64,000 nt of DNA from Flavobacteriaceae bacterium 3519-10 (GCA_000023725.1 CP001673.1:1622342-1686341); one strand, 5' to 3'. Positions 25,063 to 34,523 are shown, numbered from the stretch's first letter. Numbers and translations are program-made. Notes: a model not told the origin generated them from the sequence alone.

Positions 25063-26541
25063 TTAATAATTAGGATTCTGAATGAGTACACCCTGCGCTT
25101 TATCTATGGCTTCCTGCGGTATAGGGAAGTACATATTTCTGGAGGCATATCCGAATGGCGCTAAAACCGTATTGGCATCTCCCCAGCGAACAAGATCATA
25201 GAATCTTTCAGATTCCATAGCAAATTCTATGCGTCTCTCATGTTTAATAGCGTCGCGCATTGTGCCCTGATTTAATGCCGCTGTGGCACCGAGTCCGGCA
25301 CGTGTGCGTACCATGTTTACGTACGTTGCTGCGGAAGCCACCTGGCCAAGTTCGTTAGCAGCTTCGGCAGCCATTAAAAGCAAATCAGCATATCGGAAGA
25401 ACTTTATGTTTTCCCAATGGTTTTTATTTTCTGCATATTGCGCTCTTTCCGATGGTAAAGTGTACGCTTTCCCGTTCCAGTACTGTTGCGCCAAAGGAGG
25501 TGATGTCGGAAGCACAAGGCCGACCGTTCCATAAATATCCGGCCCACCCGAAACGAGAATCGTCGTTTTCTTTCTTACATCATTAGGTTCGTAGGCAGCA
25601 ACAAGCCCTGCGGAAGGCACATTGAAGCCCCATCCTAAATCCCAAACTCCGGATCCGCGCACACCCTGACTTTCGTAATAGTTATTGGTGTATTTGGTAG
25701 GATAATTATAGGTTTTCTGAACCTCAAATATAGATTCCACTGAATTGTTTCCGGCCTTAGTGAACTCAGCATCATAGGACGGATTGAGCGAGTACATACC
25801 CGAATTGATGACTTCCATCGAATGTTCTAGCGCTTTTGGCCAGTTTTTCTGGATAAGATACAGTTTTGCAAGGATAGTGTTTGCTACTCCTTTGGTCACA
25901 CGTCCACGGTACGCACTTGGCCACTCAACGGGCAGCACTTCGCGGGCAGCCATCAGATCACTTACGATCTGCGCATCAACTTCGGCAATAGTGTTTTTAG
26001 GTGCAATCTCATCCTGAGGAACGTCAATCGTTTTCAGATTTACCGGTACTTCGCCAAAATCTCTGCGAAGCTGGAAATAACAGAAAGCGCGGATGGTTCT
26101 GGCTTCCGCAATATTAATCAGTGTTCCGGCACCGGTTTCGCCCGATTCCGTGGCTGTATTAATAAGCTCATTCGCCTCATAAATAATCTTATAATGTCCG
26201 TTCCACGCGTTCTTGATATGGCCGTTGGTGGCCACGTATGCAAAATTATTGAAGACGTTGCCGTCTGTTGCCGCATCAGCCGCATCGCTGCCTTTTTCGT
26301 TGTCATCGGCGCGTATACTGTGGGTCCACAAATATGAAAAGTCGCTCACGCCGCTTTCCGTCCGTAGGCTTGAATACAATCCGAATGCGCTGGCTTCAAA
26401 CCCTCCCAGTGGCACCTCATCTCCAACCGGTCTCCCCTCAGGTTTAAGGTCGAGCCAATCGTCGTTGCAGCTTTGGACAGAGAAGGCGCCGGCAGCCAAA
26501 ATTCCTGAAAGCAGGAAAATATTTATTGCTTTTATTTTCAT
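25063..26541 (-). CDS. SusD/RagB-family nutrient-binding outer-membrane lipoprotein
   Basis: A 492-residue SusD homologue with lipobox SVQSCNDDWLDLKPEG and the family C-terminal block RRIEFAMESERFYDLVRWG followed by IPQEAIDKAQGVLIQNPNY. SusD forms the lid on the SusC transporter and captures the glycan. Its gene is 10 nt downstream of susC, the standard pair that defines a utilisation locus. Residues about 90-230 carry the TPR-like helices that contact SusC. Confidence 0.95.
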   Translation of the reverse strand: MKIKAINIFLLSGILAAGAFSVQSCNDDWLDLKPEGRPVGDEVPLGGFEASAFGLYSSLRTESGVSDFSYLWTHSIRADDNEKGSDAADAATDGNVFNNFAYVATNGHIKNAWNGHYKIIYEANELINTATESGETGAGTLINIAEARTIRAFCYFQLRRDFGEVPVNLKTIDVPQDEIAPKNTIAEVDAQIVSDLMAAREVLPVEWPSAYRGRVTKGVANTILAKLYLIQKNWPKALEHSMEVINSGMYSLNPSYDAEFTKAGNNSVESIFEVQKTYNYPTKYTNNYYESQGVRGSGVWDLGWGFNVPSAGLVAAYEPNDVRKKTTILVSGGPDIYGTVGLVLPTSPPLAQQYWNGKAYTLPSERAQYAENKNHWENIKFFRYADLLLMAAEAANELGQVASAATYVNMVRTRAGLGATAALNQGTMRDAIKHERRIEFAMESERFYDLVRWGDANTVLAPFGYASRNMYFPIPQEAIDKAQGVLIQNPNY

Positions 26542-26551
26542 TTTTTTAAAT

Positions 26552-29374
26552 TTAAAAAGTTGCGTTAATACCTAAACTAGTTATTCTTGGATTCGGATAT
26601 CCACTGTTATTAACTCCAAACTGCGTTGCTGAGCCGCCGAATTCAGGGGTAAAACCGTTCACGTGATCCCAGGTTTTGAGGTTCTGAATATTAAAATAGA
26701 GCTTGAGTGAGTGCATATTAAACGCCGAAATAAGATCTCTGTTAAAATTATATCCAAGCTGCACATTTCTTATCCTGAAAAAACTTCCGTCTTCAATCAT
26801 ATACGATGAATTTTCGCGGTTGTAGCCGGAGGCTGAGTTGATGCGCGGTTCCCAGTTGGATGTTCCGGCGCCGGTCCAACGGTCAATTCTTTCTGCACGG
26901 TAATTAAACGGCGCAAAAGAACTTCCGTTACCCCAGTCTCTGTAAACCTCGTTTCCATAAACGCCGTAGAAATCTGCATTAAGGTAGAATCCTTTATAAT
27001 CTCCACCAACAGAAAAACCGTAGGTGAAATCTGGCGTTGGGTCGCCGATAAGGGTCCGGTCGTCAGCACTGATTTTTCCGTCTCCGTTAACATCTTTAAA
27101 TTTAAAATCTCCGGGAGCTACATCGCCGATTGTAGATGCAGGACTGGATAATATGTCGGCATACGACTGAAACAGCCCTTCTACAACATAGCCATAAAAT
27201 GCACCAACGGGCAAACCTTCCTGATAAATTGACGGACCGGAATACACCGTATACCCCGGGCTTAGCGTACTCAGTACTTTTGTTTTAGTCGTCGTTAAAT
27301 TACCGTTCACGTAATAGGTGAGATCTTCAGAAATATTATCTTTCCACCCCATAGAAACCTCTAAACCTTTGGCCTCAATAGATCCTGCATTCTGAAAGAA
27401 ATTAGGATTGCCGGGCACGTAATTTAGGAGATCCTGAGTCTTTTTGTTATAATAAGTCGCATCAAGCGATAATCGGCGGTCCAGTATCAAAGATTCAAAT
27501 CCGAATTCATACGATTTTAAATGTTCCCATCCCAGATCTGCCGACTCTTCAAAAGCTTTCACGTACGCCGGGTATAGATTATCATTAAATACGCCCGTGC
27601 CGCCTTCCACAAAAACGGGATAGCCAAAATAATTATAGGGCGTGTACTGGTTGCCCAGATCTCCATAAGAACCTTTAAGTTTAAGGTAATTTATGAATGA
27701 AGAATCCTTCATGAAGTTCTCACGGGTAATTTCCCATCCTGCTCCCACTGCCCAAAACCAGTCGAAACGGTTGCCTGGGGCCAAAGCAGAGGATCCGTCG
27801 TTTCGGATGGAGGCGTTCAGCAAATACTTATTCGAAAAGTTATAGAGCATACGGCCGAAATAGGACACATTACGCGTTTTGTACTGCGAACTGTTTACAT
27901 TTTTTGTTGTACTGTCCACGAATTCACTGTTCAGATACCAGAATCTCGGATTATTGGGTATTTGGCCAAAAGGATTGGACAGGCTGCTTCGCGCGCTTGC
28001 ACTCATTTGGGTATACTCTCTGCTGGTGGTTTCGAAACCGGCCATCAATGTAAGATCATGTTCGCCGAAATCGTTCTGATACGTGAGCAACTGGTTTTGC
28101 TGGAATGTTATATCGCGGTTTTCGAATTGGTTTATGCTGGTAAGCAATTGTCCCGAATAGGGTGCGGAAGTGTTGGTCTCCGCAATGTAAACGTCAAAAA
28201 TTGGAGAATATCCTCTGCCCGTACCGTTTCGGTATGTTACAAAATAATTGGAGCGGAAGGTGAAATTTTCTAAGAAATCAAACTCCAGATAAGCGTTCGG
28301 ATTAAACTGGAAATCGCGGTTAAGCTGGGTGTTGCGCTGGCCTTCCACCACTGCCAGTGGGTTACCGATCTGGGCTGCGCCAATCTGCTGAGGCAGCGAA
28401 TTAAATAATCCGTAATAATCTCCCGGTGTTAAGTTTACCGGTGCCACGACCGGTGTTGCGTTTAAGGCTGATGCAAAACTTCGAAGCTGCGGCAATTTGG
28501 CATATGCTCCGGTGAGCCCCATCCCTACACGGAAATGATCAGTGACTTTGAGGTCATCATTAAACTTGATCGTCATCCGCGAATAATCCTCATACATAAT
28601 AGATCCTTCTTCGTTGTGATATCCGAATGAAAAACTCACCCTGTTTTTATCACTACCGTTGGACATCGTTACACTGTGTTGGTTAATAATGCCTCCGTTT
28701 TTCTTGATTACATCAATCCAGTTTGTGTCTGCATTAAAAAGGCTGAAATCATACGGTGCGATACCCTGCCCTGCGCGGTCTTCATTATAAAGTGTCTTGA
28801 AAAGCTCTGCATTGGCCAGATCCGGACGGTTATCAAAAGATTTTACGCCGACAGAAGAATTAAAACTGATCGATGTACGGCCGGATTTTGCTCTTTTCGT
28901 TGTAACGATGATCGCTCCGTTCGCACCCCGGTTTCCAAAAATAGCGAGTGATGAAGCATCTTTAAGGATTTCCATCGATTCGATATCCGCAGGATTAAGG
29001 AAATCGATATTATTTGCGAAAACCCCATCAACAATATAAACCGGTTGGGTCTGGTTAATAGTCACGGTTCCGCGAATCCTCACGTCTGCCTGCGATCCTG
29101 GTTGCCCCGAATTCACCACAGAAAGACCCGCAACCTTACCCTGTAACGAGTTCACCGGATTTGAAGCAGGCTTATCATTTACCTCCTCACCTGCTACTCG
29201 GACGATCGATCCCGTCAGGTCGCGTTTTTTGGCGGTGCCATAGCCAATTACCACCACTTCTTCAATGGCCTGTTCCTTACTCAGGGTGTCCTGCGGAGTC
29301 TGCTGTGCTTCTACACTCATACCGAAGTAAAAGACTGCAATTACGCATGGTAATTTAAGAATACTGTGTTTCAT
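26552..29374 (-). CDS. SusC/RagA-family TonB-linked outer-membrane transporter
   Basis: A 940-residue TonB-dependent receptor: signal peptide to MSVEAQ, TonB-box-like EEVVVIGYG near residue 40, a plug domain (KPASNPVNSLQGKVAGLSV and GNRGANGAIIVTTKR) and a long beta-barrel ending in SLGINATF. It imports oligosaccharides released by the surface GH144-type enzymes, driven by TonB. Compared with many SusC proteins (1000 or more residues) it lacks the N-terminal carboxypeptidase-regulatory-like domain, so the TonB box almost follows the signal peptide. It is the first gene of the locus. Confidence 0.95.
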   Translation of the reverse strand: MKHSILKLPCVIAVFYFGMSVEAQQTPQDTLSKEQAIEEVVVIGYGTAKKRDLTGSIVRVAGEEVNDKPASNPVNSLQGKVAGLSVVNSGQPGSQADVRIRGTVTINQTQPVYIVDGVFANNIDFLNPADIESMEILKDASSLAIFGNRGANGAIIVTTKRAKSGRTSISFNSSVGVKSFDNRPDLANAELFKTLYNEDRAGQGIAPYDFSLFNADTNWIDVIKKNGGIINQHSVTMSNGSDKNRVSFSFGYHNEEGSIMYEDYSRMTIKFNDDLKVTDHFRVGMGLTGAYAKLPQLRSFASALNATPVVAPVNLTPGDYYGLFNSLPQQIGAAQIGNPLAVVEGQRNTQLNRDFQFNPNAYLEFDFLENFTFRSNYFVTYRNGTGRGYSPIFDVYIAETNTSAPYSGQLLTSINQFENRDITFQQNQLLTYQNDFGEHDLTLMAGFETTSREYTQMSASARSSLSNPFGQIPNNPRFWYLNSEFVDSTTKNVNSSQYKTRNVSYFGRMLYNFSNKYLLNASIRNDGSSALAPGNRFDWFWAVGAGWEITRENFMKDSSFINYLKLKGSYGDLGNQYTPYNYFGYPVFVEGGTGVFNDNLYPAYVKAFEESADLGWEHLKSYEFGFESLILDRRLSLDATYYNKKTQDLLNYVPGNPNFFQNAGSIEAKGLEVSMGWKDNISEDLTYYVNGNLTTTKTKVLSTLSPGYTVYSGPSIYQEGLPVGAFYGYVVEGLFQSYADILSSPASTIGDVAPGDFKFKDVNGDGKISADDRTLIGDPTPDFTYGFSVGGDYKGFYLNADFYGVYGNEVYRDWGNGSSFAPFNYRAERIDRWTGAGTSNWEPRINSASGYNRENSSYMIEDGSFFRIRNVQLGYNFNRDLISAFNMHSLKLYFNIQNLKTWDHVNGFTPEFGGSATQFGVNNSGYPNPRITSLGINATF

Positions 29375-29434
29375 ATAGTAGTTTTTATTTTCAACGTCTT
29401 GGCGCGGAGGGTTTTCTGCTTGTACTTATCATCT

Positions 29435-29442
29435 CAAAGTTA
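29435..29442 (-). promoter_or_regulatory. Candidate -7 element of the SusC gene
   Basis: TAACTTTG on the minus strand matches TAnnTTTG exactly and would give a leader of about 55 nt before the ATG at 29374. No clear -33 TTTG. Confidence 0.45.
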
Positions 29443-29570
29443 GAAATTATATGAATACTATGTTAAGTATATGATATTTTTTTTATCATATTTTAAGAAA
29501 TCTGTATTACCGTTATCTTAATCGTTTGGCTTAATATTTGAGACCTGTCTTGGATTCTAAATAAAATAAA

Positions 29571-30254
29571 ATGAATCGCAATACGATTTTAACGGCAACT
29601 ATGGCCATCGCCACGCTCGGGACAGCAACACAGTCTTGTGTAGCACTAGCAACATCCAGTGTTGGACTTGCAGTTTTAAAACAAATTCTGTTAGGTGGCA
29701 TCACCAAAGGGCTTAATATTTTTAGCGACAAAGACAGTTTTCTCGCTAACCAGCTGATCGATGCAGCCATGCCTCAACAGCTTCGAGACCTTAACAGCAC
29801 TTTGCAGAAAGTAGGATTGAACAGCCTCGTTCAAAAGGAAAAACAATACATCGCGCAGGCAGCGGCCTTTACAGTTGATGTATCGCGCCCAATACTTATT
29901 AATGCGGTGAACAGAATGACAGCCGAAGATGCAGCAAGGATTGTTCAGGGCGGAAGTGGCGCCGCTACCCAAATTCTCAAAGAAAAAACTTCGGAACAGC
30001 TAATGGCCGCGATCGCGCCGAGGGTTGACGCCAAACTTAATGAATTCGGTTTGGTAAGTTCGCTTAATTCCGCTTTGTCCGGCACTAATCTGCTCGGAGG
30101 TCTTTTCGGCAATCAGGCTTCAACAAGCTCGGTGACCGGCGGCATCAGCAGATTTGCCTCACAGCAGATGGTGAATGGGCTATTCAATATCATTCAAAGC
30201 CATGAACAGCAGAATTCTACTGCTTTAATGAACTCGCTGAACGGCATTAAATAA
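29571..30254 (+). CDS. DUF4197 lipoprotein
   Basis: A 227-residue protein with an N-terminal hydrophobic segment and a Cys at residue 23 (ATQSCVAL), compatible with a lipoprotein signal. The rest matches DUF4197: GGITKGLNIFSDKDSFLANQLIDAAMPQQL, LVQKEKQYIAQAAAFTVDVSRPIL, MTAEDAARIVQGGSGAATQILKEKT. Function of the family is unknown. The gene is divergent from susC but has no clear tie to it and is followed by a strong terminator. Confidence 0.85.
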   Translation: MNRNTILTATMAIATLGTATQSCVALATSSVGLAVLKQILLGGITKGLNIFSDKDSFLANQLIDAAMPQQLRDLNSTLQKVGLNSLVQKEKQYIAQAAAFTVDVSRPILINAVNRMTAEDAARIVQGGSGAATQILKEKTSEQLMAAIAPRVDAKLNEFGLVSSLNSALSGTNLLGGLFGNQASTSSVTGGISRFASQQMVNGLFNIIQSHEQQNSTALMNSLNGIK

Positions 30255-30278
30255 TCTTTAAATATTGCTTAAATTTAC

Positions 30279-30305
30279 ATTCCGGATTGGTCCGGAATTT
30301 TTTTT
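30279..30305 (+). terminator. Terminator of the DUF4197 gene
   Basis: Stem TTCCGGA/TCCGGAA with a TTGG loop and an eight-T tract, 25 nt past the stop. Confidence 0.92.
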
Positions 30306-30322
30306 AAACTAAAATCAGGCAC

Positions 30323-30631
30323 ATGACTAATCTTGAAAATCAGAAAGAAAACGTAAATCCAGACGATTTTTACGCTTCACTCAAAGAAAAACTTGAAGCT
30401 ACCCACGATTTCCCGGAGGATTATCTTTTTAAATTCATCATCACTAACGAAGAGTCCAAACACACTGAAATCTATCGGGTATTTGATGATATTAAGTTCA
30501 CGCTCAACACTAGAGAAAGCAAAAACGGCAAGTACACTTCCATCAGCATGAACGCTTTTGTAATGGATGCCGACCAGGTGATCCGGATCTACAGAGCCGT
30601 TGGGCAGATTCAGGGCGTAATCATGCTTTAG
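30323..30631 (+). CDS. DUF493 family protein
   Basis: A 102-residue protein of the DUF493 (YbeD-like) family: LEATHDFPEDYLFKFIITNE near residues 30-50 and YTSISMNAFVMDADQVIRIYRAV near the C-terminus. YbeD has an ACT-like fold and no proven role. It is soluble and 27 nt upstream of the TIGR01777 epimerase gene. Confidence 0.85.
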   Translation: MTNLENQKENVNPDDFYASLKEKLEATHDFPEDYLFKFIITNEESKHTEIYRVFDDIKFTLNTRESKNGKYTSISMNAFVMDADQVIRIYRAVGQIQGVIML

Positions 30632-30658
30632 TTAAAAGCACTTCAAAAAAAGTCTATA

Positions 30659-31555
30659 ATGAACATTCTTATCACCGGTGGCAGCGGCCTTGTAGGACAG
30701 GCGCTGGTTGCACAGCTTACAAAGAGCGGGCACGCGGTAAGAATATTAACGAGGAAAAATACCGCCAACCCGGCCGAATTTCAATGGGATTTGGCCAAAA
30801 ACTACATCGACGGTAAAGCGTTCGAAAACCTCGACGCAATTATTCATCTGGCCGGTGCCAACATCAGCCAGCGCTGGAGCGAGAGCTACAAAAAGGAACT
30901 CTTCTCGAGCCGTGTTGCATCTGCCAAATTGCTTAAGGAATACTGTGTAAAACACGATGTTCAGCTAAAAGCATTCATTTCCGCTTCCGGAATCAATTAT
31001 TACGGAACCTTCACTTCCGACCGCATCCTTCCCGAAAGCAGCGGAATCATACAACCCGGCTTTCTCACGCGCCTTTGCGAAGAATGGGAAGCTGCTGCAA
31101 ACAGTTTTTCCGAAATTTCCAACAGAGTCGTATGTCTGCGCACAGCCATGGTACTTTCTGAAGACGGCGGCGCCTATCCTCTTCTGAAAAAAGTGGCAGA
31201 CTTTAATCTGAGCTCCGCAATTGGATCCGGCACGCAGTGGATGAACTGGATCCACGCCGAAGATTTGGCCGCAATGTATGTTTTTGCGATTGAAAACAAT
31301 GCGGTGAGTGGCGCATACAACGCAGTAGCGGATGAAATACCCACCAACCAGGTTTTCATGAAAAAGCTGGCGTCAGTAAATGGAAAGATATTTTTGCCCG
31401 TTAACATTCCGACTTTTGTGATGAAATCGGTTTTTGGCAAAATGAGTTCGGTTATTCTTGAGGGCACTCGCGCCGGTAACGAAAAAATCAAATCCCTCGG
31501 ATTTGATTTTAAATATGCCAAAATTGAGGACGCATTTCAGGCGCTCAATAAATAA
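30659..31555 (+). CDS. TIGR01777 family NAD-dependent epimerase-like protein
   Basis: A 298-residue extended-SDR protein. The N-terminal TGGSGLVGQALVAQLTKSGHAVRILTR, the segment WDLAKNYIDGKAFENLDAIIHLAGANISQRWS and the later RTAMVLSEDGGAYPLLKKV identify the TIGR01777 (YfcH-like) family. Substrate unknown. The last residues carry the DUF1731-type tail. It ends at the base next to the convergent arsC-like gene stop. Confidence 0.9.
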   Translation: MNILITGGSGLVGQALVAQLTKSGHAVRILTRKNTANPAEFQWDLAKNYIDGKAFENLDAIIHLAGANISQRWSESYKKELFSSRVASAKLLKEYCVKHDVQLKAFISASGINYYGTFTSDRILPESSGIIQPGFLTRLCEEWEAAANSFSEISNRVVCLRTAMVLSEDGGAYPLLKKVADFNLSSAIGSGTQWMNWIHAEDLAAMYVFAIENNAVSGAYNAVADEIPTNQVFMKKLASVNGKIFLPVNIPTFVMKSVFGKMSSVILEGTRAGNEKIKSLGFDFKYAKIEDAFQALNK

Positions 31556-31903
31556 TTACTTTTCTATAAAGAACCGTACGTTTTCAATAGGTCTGCCAAT
31601 CATGGCTACCGAACCTTTAATTAAGATCGGTCTCTGCATCAGCGAAGGCGATTCAAGCAGAATTTTAATCCATTCGTCTTCGGTGTATTCTTTATCGCAA
31701 TATTTCTCGCGGAAAAGAGGATCGTTTTTGCGGATAAGATCCTTAACGTCCGTATTCAGCTTTTTAACGACGGTTCTCAGTTCAGTTTCACTCAGCGGAT
31801 TTTCAATGAAATCGATGATTTCAAAATGAACATTATTTTCATCCAGATGCTCTAAAATCGCTCTCGATTTGGAACACGCGTTATTATGGAGCACTTTAAT
31901 CAT
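31556..31903 (-). CDS. ArsC/Spx-family protein (arsenate reductase-like)
   Basis: A 115-residue thioredoxin-fold protein. HNNACSKSR holds the active Cys10, and Arg58 (LIRKND) and Arg in LMQRPILI correspond to the oxyanion-binding arginines of glutaredoxin-linked ArsC. It may reduce arsenate using glutathione or another thiol. No other arsenic-resistance genes are nearby, so another role is possible. It follows the deoxynucleoside kinase gene by 14 nt. Confidence 0.85.
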   Translation of the reverse strand: MIKVLHNNACSKSRAILEHLDENNVHFEIIDFIENPLSETELRTVVKKLNTDVKDLIRKNDPLFREKYCDKEYTEDEWIKILLESPSLMQRPILIKGSVAMIGRPIENVRFFIEK

Positions 31904-31917
31904 TTTGACAATTTTTA

Positions 31918-32532
31918 TTAAAACAGACCGTGTAATTCAGTCTCAATTTTTTCTAGAATCAAACCAAAATCTTCAGGTTTCTCAACAAAATCAAGATCGT
32001 CAACTTCGATGATCAGCAGTTTCCCTTCCTGGTAGCCCGAAATCCATTTTTCATATTTCTGGTTCAGTTTAGACAGGTATTCAATTGAAATGGTGGCTTC
32101 ATATTCGCGGCCACGCTTATAAATCTTCTTTACAAGGTTCGGAACATCAGATTTTAAATAGATCAGCAAATCCGGAGCCGAAACGAAACTCTTCATCAAA
32201 CCAAACACGGCGGAATAATTATTGAAGTCGCGGTCGGTCATCAAACTCATATCGTTAAGGTTTTCTGCAAAAATGTGGGCATCTTCATAGATTGTACGGT
32301 CCTGCACAATGTTTTTGCCACTGTCGCGGATCTCTTTAACCTGGCGGAAACGGCTGCCGAGAAAATAGATCTGCAGTGCGAAACTCCATTTGCTCATATC
32401 GGCATAAAAATCTCCGAGATAAGGGTTGTGATCAACGTCTTCGAACTGGGCGTCCCAGCCGTAATGTTTGGCTAACATCGTGGTTAAAGTTGTTTTTCCC
32501 GCGCCGATGTTTCCTGTAACCGCAATGTGCAT
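31918..32532 (-). CDS. Deoxynucleoside kinase
   Basis: A 204-residue dNK-family enzyme. The P-loop GNIGAGKTT lies at residues 7-15, the substrate-binding FLGSRFRQ and catalytic DRTIYEDAHIF follow, and RGREYEATIS is the lid region. It phosphorylates deoxyadenosine, deoxyguanosine or similar nucleosides for salvage in the cytoplasm. The exact base preference cannot be read from the sequence. Confidence 0.92.
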   Translation of the reverse strand: MHIAVTGNIGAGKTTLTTMLAKHYGWDAQFEDVDHNPYLGDFYADMSKWSFALQIYFLGSRFRQVKEIRDSGKNIVQDRTIYEDAHIFAENLNDMSLMTDRDFNNYSAVFGLMKSFVSAPDLLIYLKSDVPNLVKKIYKRGREYEATISIEYLSKLNQKYEKWISGYQEGKLLIIEVDDLDFVEKPEDFGLILEKIETELHGLF

Positions 32533-32591
32533 ATGATGAATTTAAAGAGATTGAGTGAGCAGATTTCCGTCGAAATCCCCTGCCCGGACTG

Positions 32592-33356
32592 TTAGTTATT
32601 TATGGGGTAAAGATATAGTTTGTTGCCTCTGATTTCAAAATATGAAGCTGAGTTTTTATCCACAATCTGTGCCTCGTCGGCCTGCAACAAGGTTTTTAAA
32701 CTATCGTTCCGGATGACCGAAACTTTATGCTGCTGCACCACAAGAATATTACCGTTGTCGCGGCGCAGTTTCAGCGGATTTGCAAGCGGAATTTCAAACA
32801 GTTTTTGGGTCTGAAAATTATAGCTGGTAACAGCATTTTTGGTTAAAATATACGCCGTGTTTTCGTAAACGATCAGGTCTGTGATATCCTCGAATCCGAT
32901 ATTGAACGGAAATGAGTTGATGAGGCGGTCTTCGCGGAAATTATACTGCAGCAGACGCTTCGTGCTTTCCTCGAGCAGCCAAATCGTTTGCTGGTCTTCT
33001 GCGTACGCCATCTTAATAAACCCGAATTTCTGGCTGAAATCCAGCTTCTGTCTTTCGTTTAAATTCTGGTCGTAAAACCTGATTTCCTGCGCGTTTTCAG
33101 AAAAAGCCGGAATGTTCAGCGGATTCTGCACCGACTGTATCTTAAAAGGCAGCGTAAACATCAGTTTTCCGCGTTGTGTGCCCAAAGAGTCGTACTTGGT
33201 AAAGCTGAAATCCTTATTTCTGTAAATGTAGATATTGCCGTAGTCATCAGCGAAAAGGTGGTCTGCATCATGCAGGTTCAGAAATTCCGCATCAACTGTA
33301 CGCTGCGCAGAGAGTGAGCAGAACAGCGAAAAAAATATGATGGTGAAAATCTTCAT
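32592..33356 (-). CDS. Exported beta-propeller-like protein of unknown function
   Basis: A 254-residue protein with a signal peptide (MKIFTIIFFSLFCSLSAQ). The mature part has repeated short beta-strand units (DYGNIYIYRNKDFSF, QQTIWLLEESTKRLLQYNF, ENTAYILTKNAVTSYNF, NKLYLYPINN), suggesting a beta-propeller. I do not recognise a named family. It follows the glutaminyl cyclase gene (also a propeller) by 31 nt and may be co-transcribed with it. Confidence 0.7.
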   Translation of the reverse strand: MKIFTIIFFSLFCSLSAQRTVDAEFLNLHDADHLFADDYGNIYIYRNKDFSFTKYDSLGTQRGKLMFTLPFKIQSVQNPLNIPAFSENAQEIRFYDQNLNERQKLDFSQKFGFIKMAYAEDQQTIWLLEESTKRLLQYNFREDRLINSFPFNIGFEDITDLIVYENTAYILTKNAVTSYNFQTQKLFEIPLANPLKLRRDNGNILVVQQHKVSVIRNDSLKTLLQADEAQIVDKNSASYFEIRGNKLYLYPINN

Positions 33357-33387
33357 TTGAGATTCCGCAGTATGGGGCTCGCGGAAT

Positions 33388-34410
33388 TTATTTTATCGCA
33401 ACTTCATAAATCTTATCCCAGTTTTTGCCTGTTACAAGCATGTTTTCTCCTTTAAAAGCGATACCATTAAGCACGTCATCTTCGTTGGTCGTATGAAGTT
33501 TTGCGATTTCAGAAAAATCGAATTTGCCTACCACTTCTCCGTTTGCAGGATTTATTTTTAGAATAACGGGCTTCTGCCACACGTTTGCGTAGATAAAACC
33601 TCTGTGGTATTCGAGTTCGTTCAGCTTGTCAAATGCTTCTGTATGTCCGGCAACTGAGATATATCGTACGATTTCTGACGGGTTCGCAGGGTTCAGAAAG
33701 TAAATGTTTTTGGTTCCGTCGGAAAGAATCAGGTTCTTACCGTCATATGTAAGGCCCCAACCTTCGCCCACAACGTTCGGGTAGGCAAATTCTCCGATGA
33801 GGCTTAGGTCGCTTTTGTTATAGATAAAACCTTTTTTGTGCAGCCAGGTAAGTTGGTAAATCTTATCGCCGATAATCGCAGCGCCTTCAGAAAAAATTTC
33901 AGCCGGCTGCGGTGTAGCAGCAATAGGTGTAGTGCTTCCGAGGTTATATTTTATAATTCTCGACGAACCCTTCTGGCCGTCGGATTCATAAATTGTATTG
34001 CCTTCAATCAGGAAACCCTGTACAAAGTTCGCCGAATCATGCGGATATTCTTTAACGATATCGTATTTGAGTTCGGCTTCAGGATTTTTTGCAAATACAT
34101 TAATTGTGGCATCCTGACTGATTATTTCGCCGTTTTTCTTTTTTATATTGAATGTTACCGCGTTATCGCCTAAAGTAAAAAATGCAGGATCGACAATAAG
34201 TTTTGAAGTTTCTTTGTCGCCAAAACTGATCGTTATACTTTCGGCGTTATCAGCAACGTCTTTCGGCAGTTCTATGGCGTCGCCAAAATGGTAACCTTTG
34301 TTTTCCATAGACAGGTTGTAGTCGTTCAGCGTGTTAAGAATTTCTTTGTCTTTGTTGCACGACAGTACAAACATAAAAGCAAGCAAAGCGATGAAAGTCC
34401 GGATCGTCAT
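33388..34410 (-). CDS. Glutaminyl-peptide cyclotransferase, beta-propeller type, lipoprotein
   Basis: A 340-residue lipoprotein (lipobox MFVLSCNKD). Residues about 110-340 match the bacterial/plant type glutaminyl cyclase family: YPHDSANFVQGFLIEGNTIYESDG, QLTWLHKKGFIYNKSDL, GEGWGLTYDGKNLILSDGT, LNELEYHRGFIYANVWQ, VLNGIAFKGENMLVTGKNWDKIYEV. It forms N-terminal pyroglutamate on exported proteins, as seen for many T9SS cargo proteins. ATG 34410 is chosen because the upstream ATG at 34437 precedes a -7 element at 34432-34425 and would spoil the signal peptide. Confidence 0.9.
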   Translation of the reverse strand: MTIRTFIALLAFMFVLSCNKDKEILNTLNDYNLSMENKGYHFGDAIELPKDVADNAESITISFGDKETSKLIVDPAFFTLGDNAVTFNIKKKNGEIISQDATINVFAKNPEAELKYDIVKEYPHDSANFVQGFLIEGNTIYESDGQKGSSRIIKYNLGSTTPIAATPQPAEIFSEGAAIIGDKIYQLTWLHKKGFIYNKSDLSLIGEFAYPNVVGEGWGLTYDGKNLILSDGTKNIYFLNPANPSEIVRYISVAGHTEAFDKLNELEYHRGFIYANVWQKPVILKINPANGEVVGKFDFSEIAKLHTTNEDDVLNGIAFKGENMLVTGKNWDKIYEVAIK

Positions 34411-34424
34411 ATGTAGATTTTTTT

Positions 34425-34432
34425 CAAAAATA
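34425..34432 (-). promoter_or_regulatory. -7 element of the glutaminyl cyclase gene
   Basis: TATTTTTG on the minus strand, with TTTC 17 nt further upstream, matches the Bacteroidota pattern. It lies about 15 nt before ATG 34410. Confidence 0.5.
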
Positions 34433-34493
34433 CTCATTTTTTATCACTTGAAATCCCGCGCTGCCTGCCACGCAGATTCCGTATTTAAATAAT

Positions 34494-34501
34494 TATCTTT
34501 G
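34494..34501 (+). promoter_or_regulatory. -7 element of the M1 peptidase gene
   Basis: TATCTTTG matches TAnnTTTG, 22 nt before ATG 34524. No -33 TTTG at the right distance. Confidence 0.5.
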
Positions 34502-34523
34502 CTTTTCACTTTATTTAAAATTC

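Noticed and set aside
31556-31903. Arsenic-resistance operon
   Set aside because: Only an ArsC-like protein is present; no arsB, acr3 or arsR is nearby.
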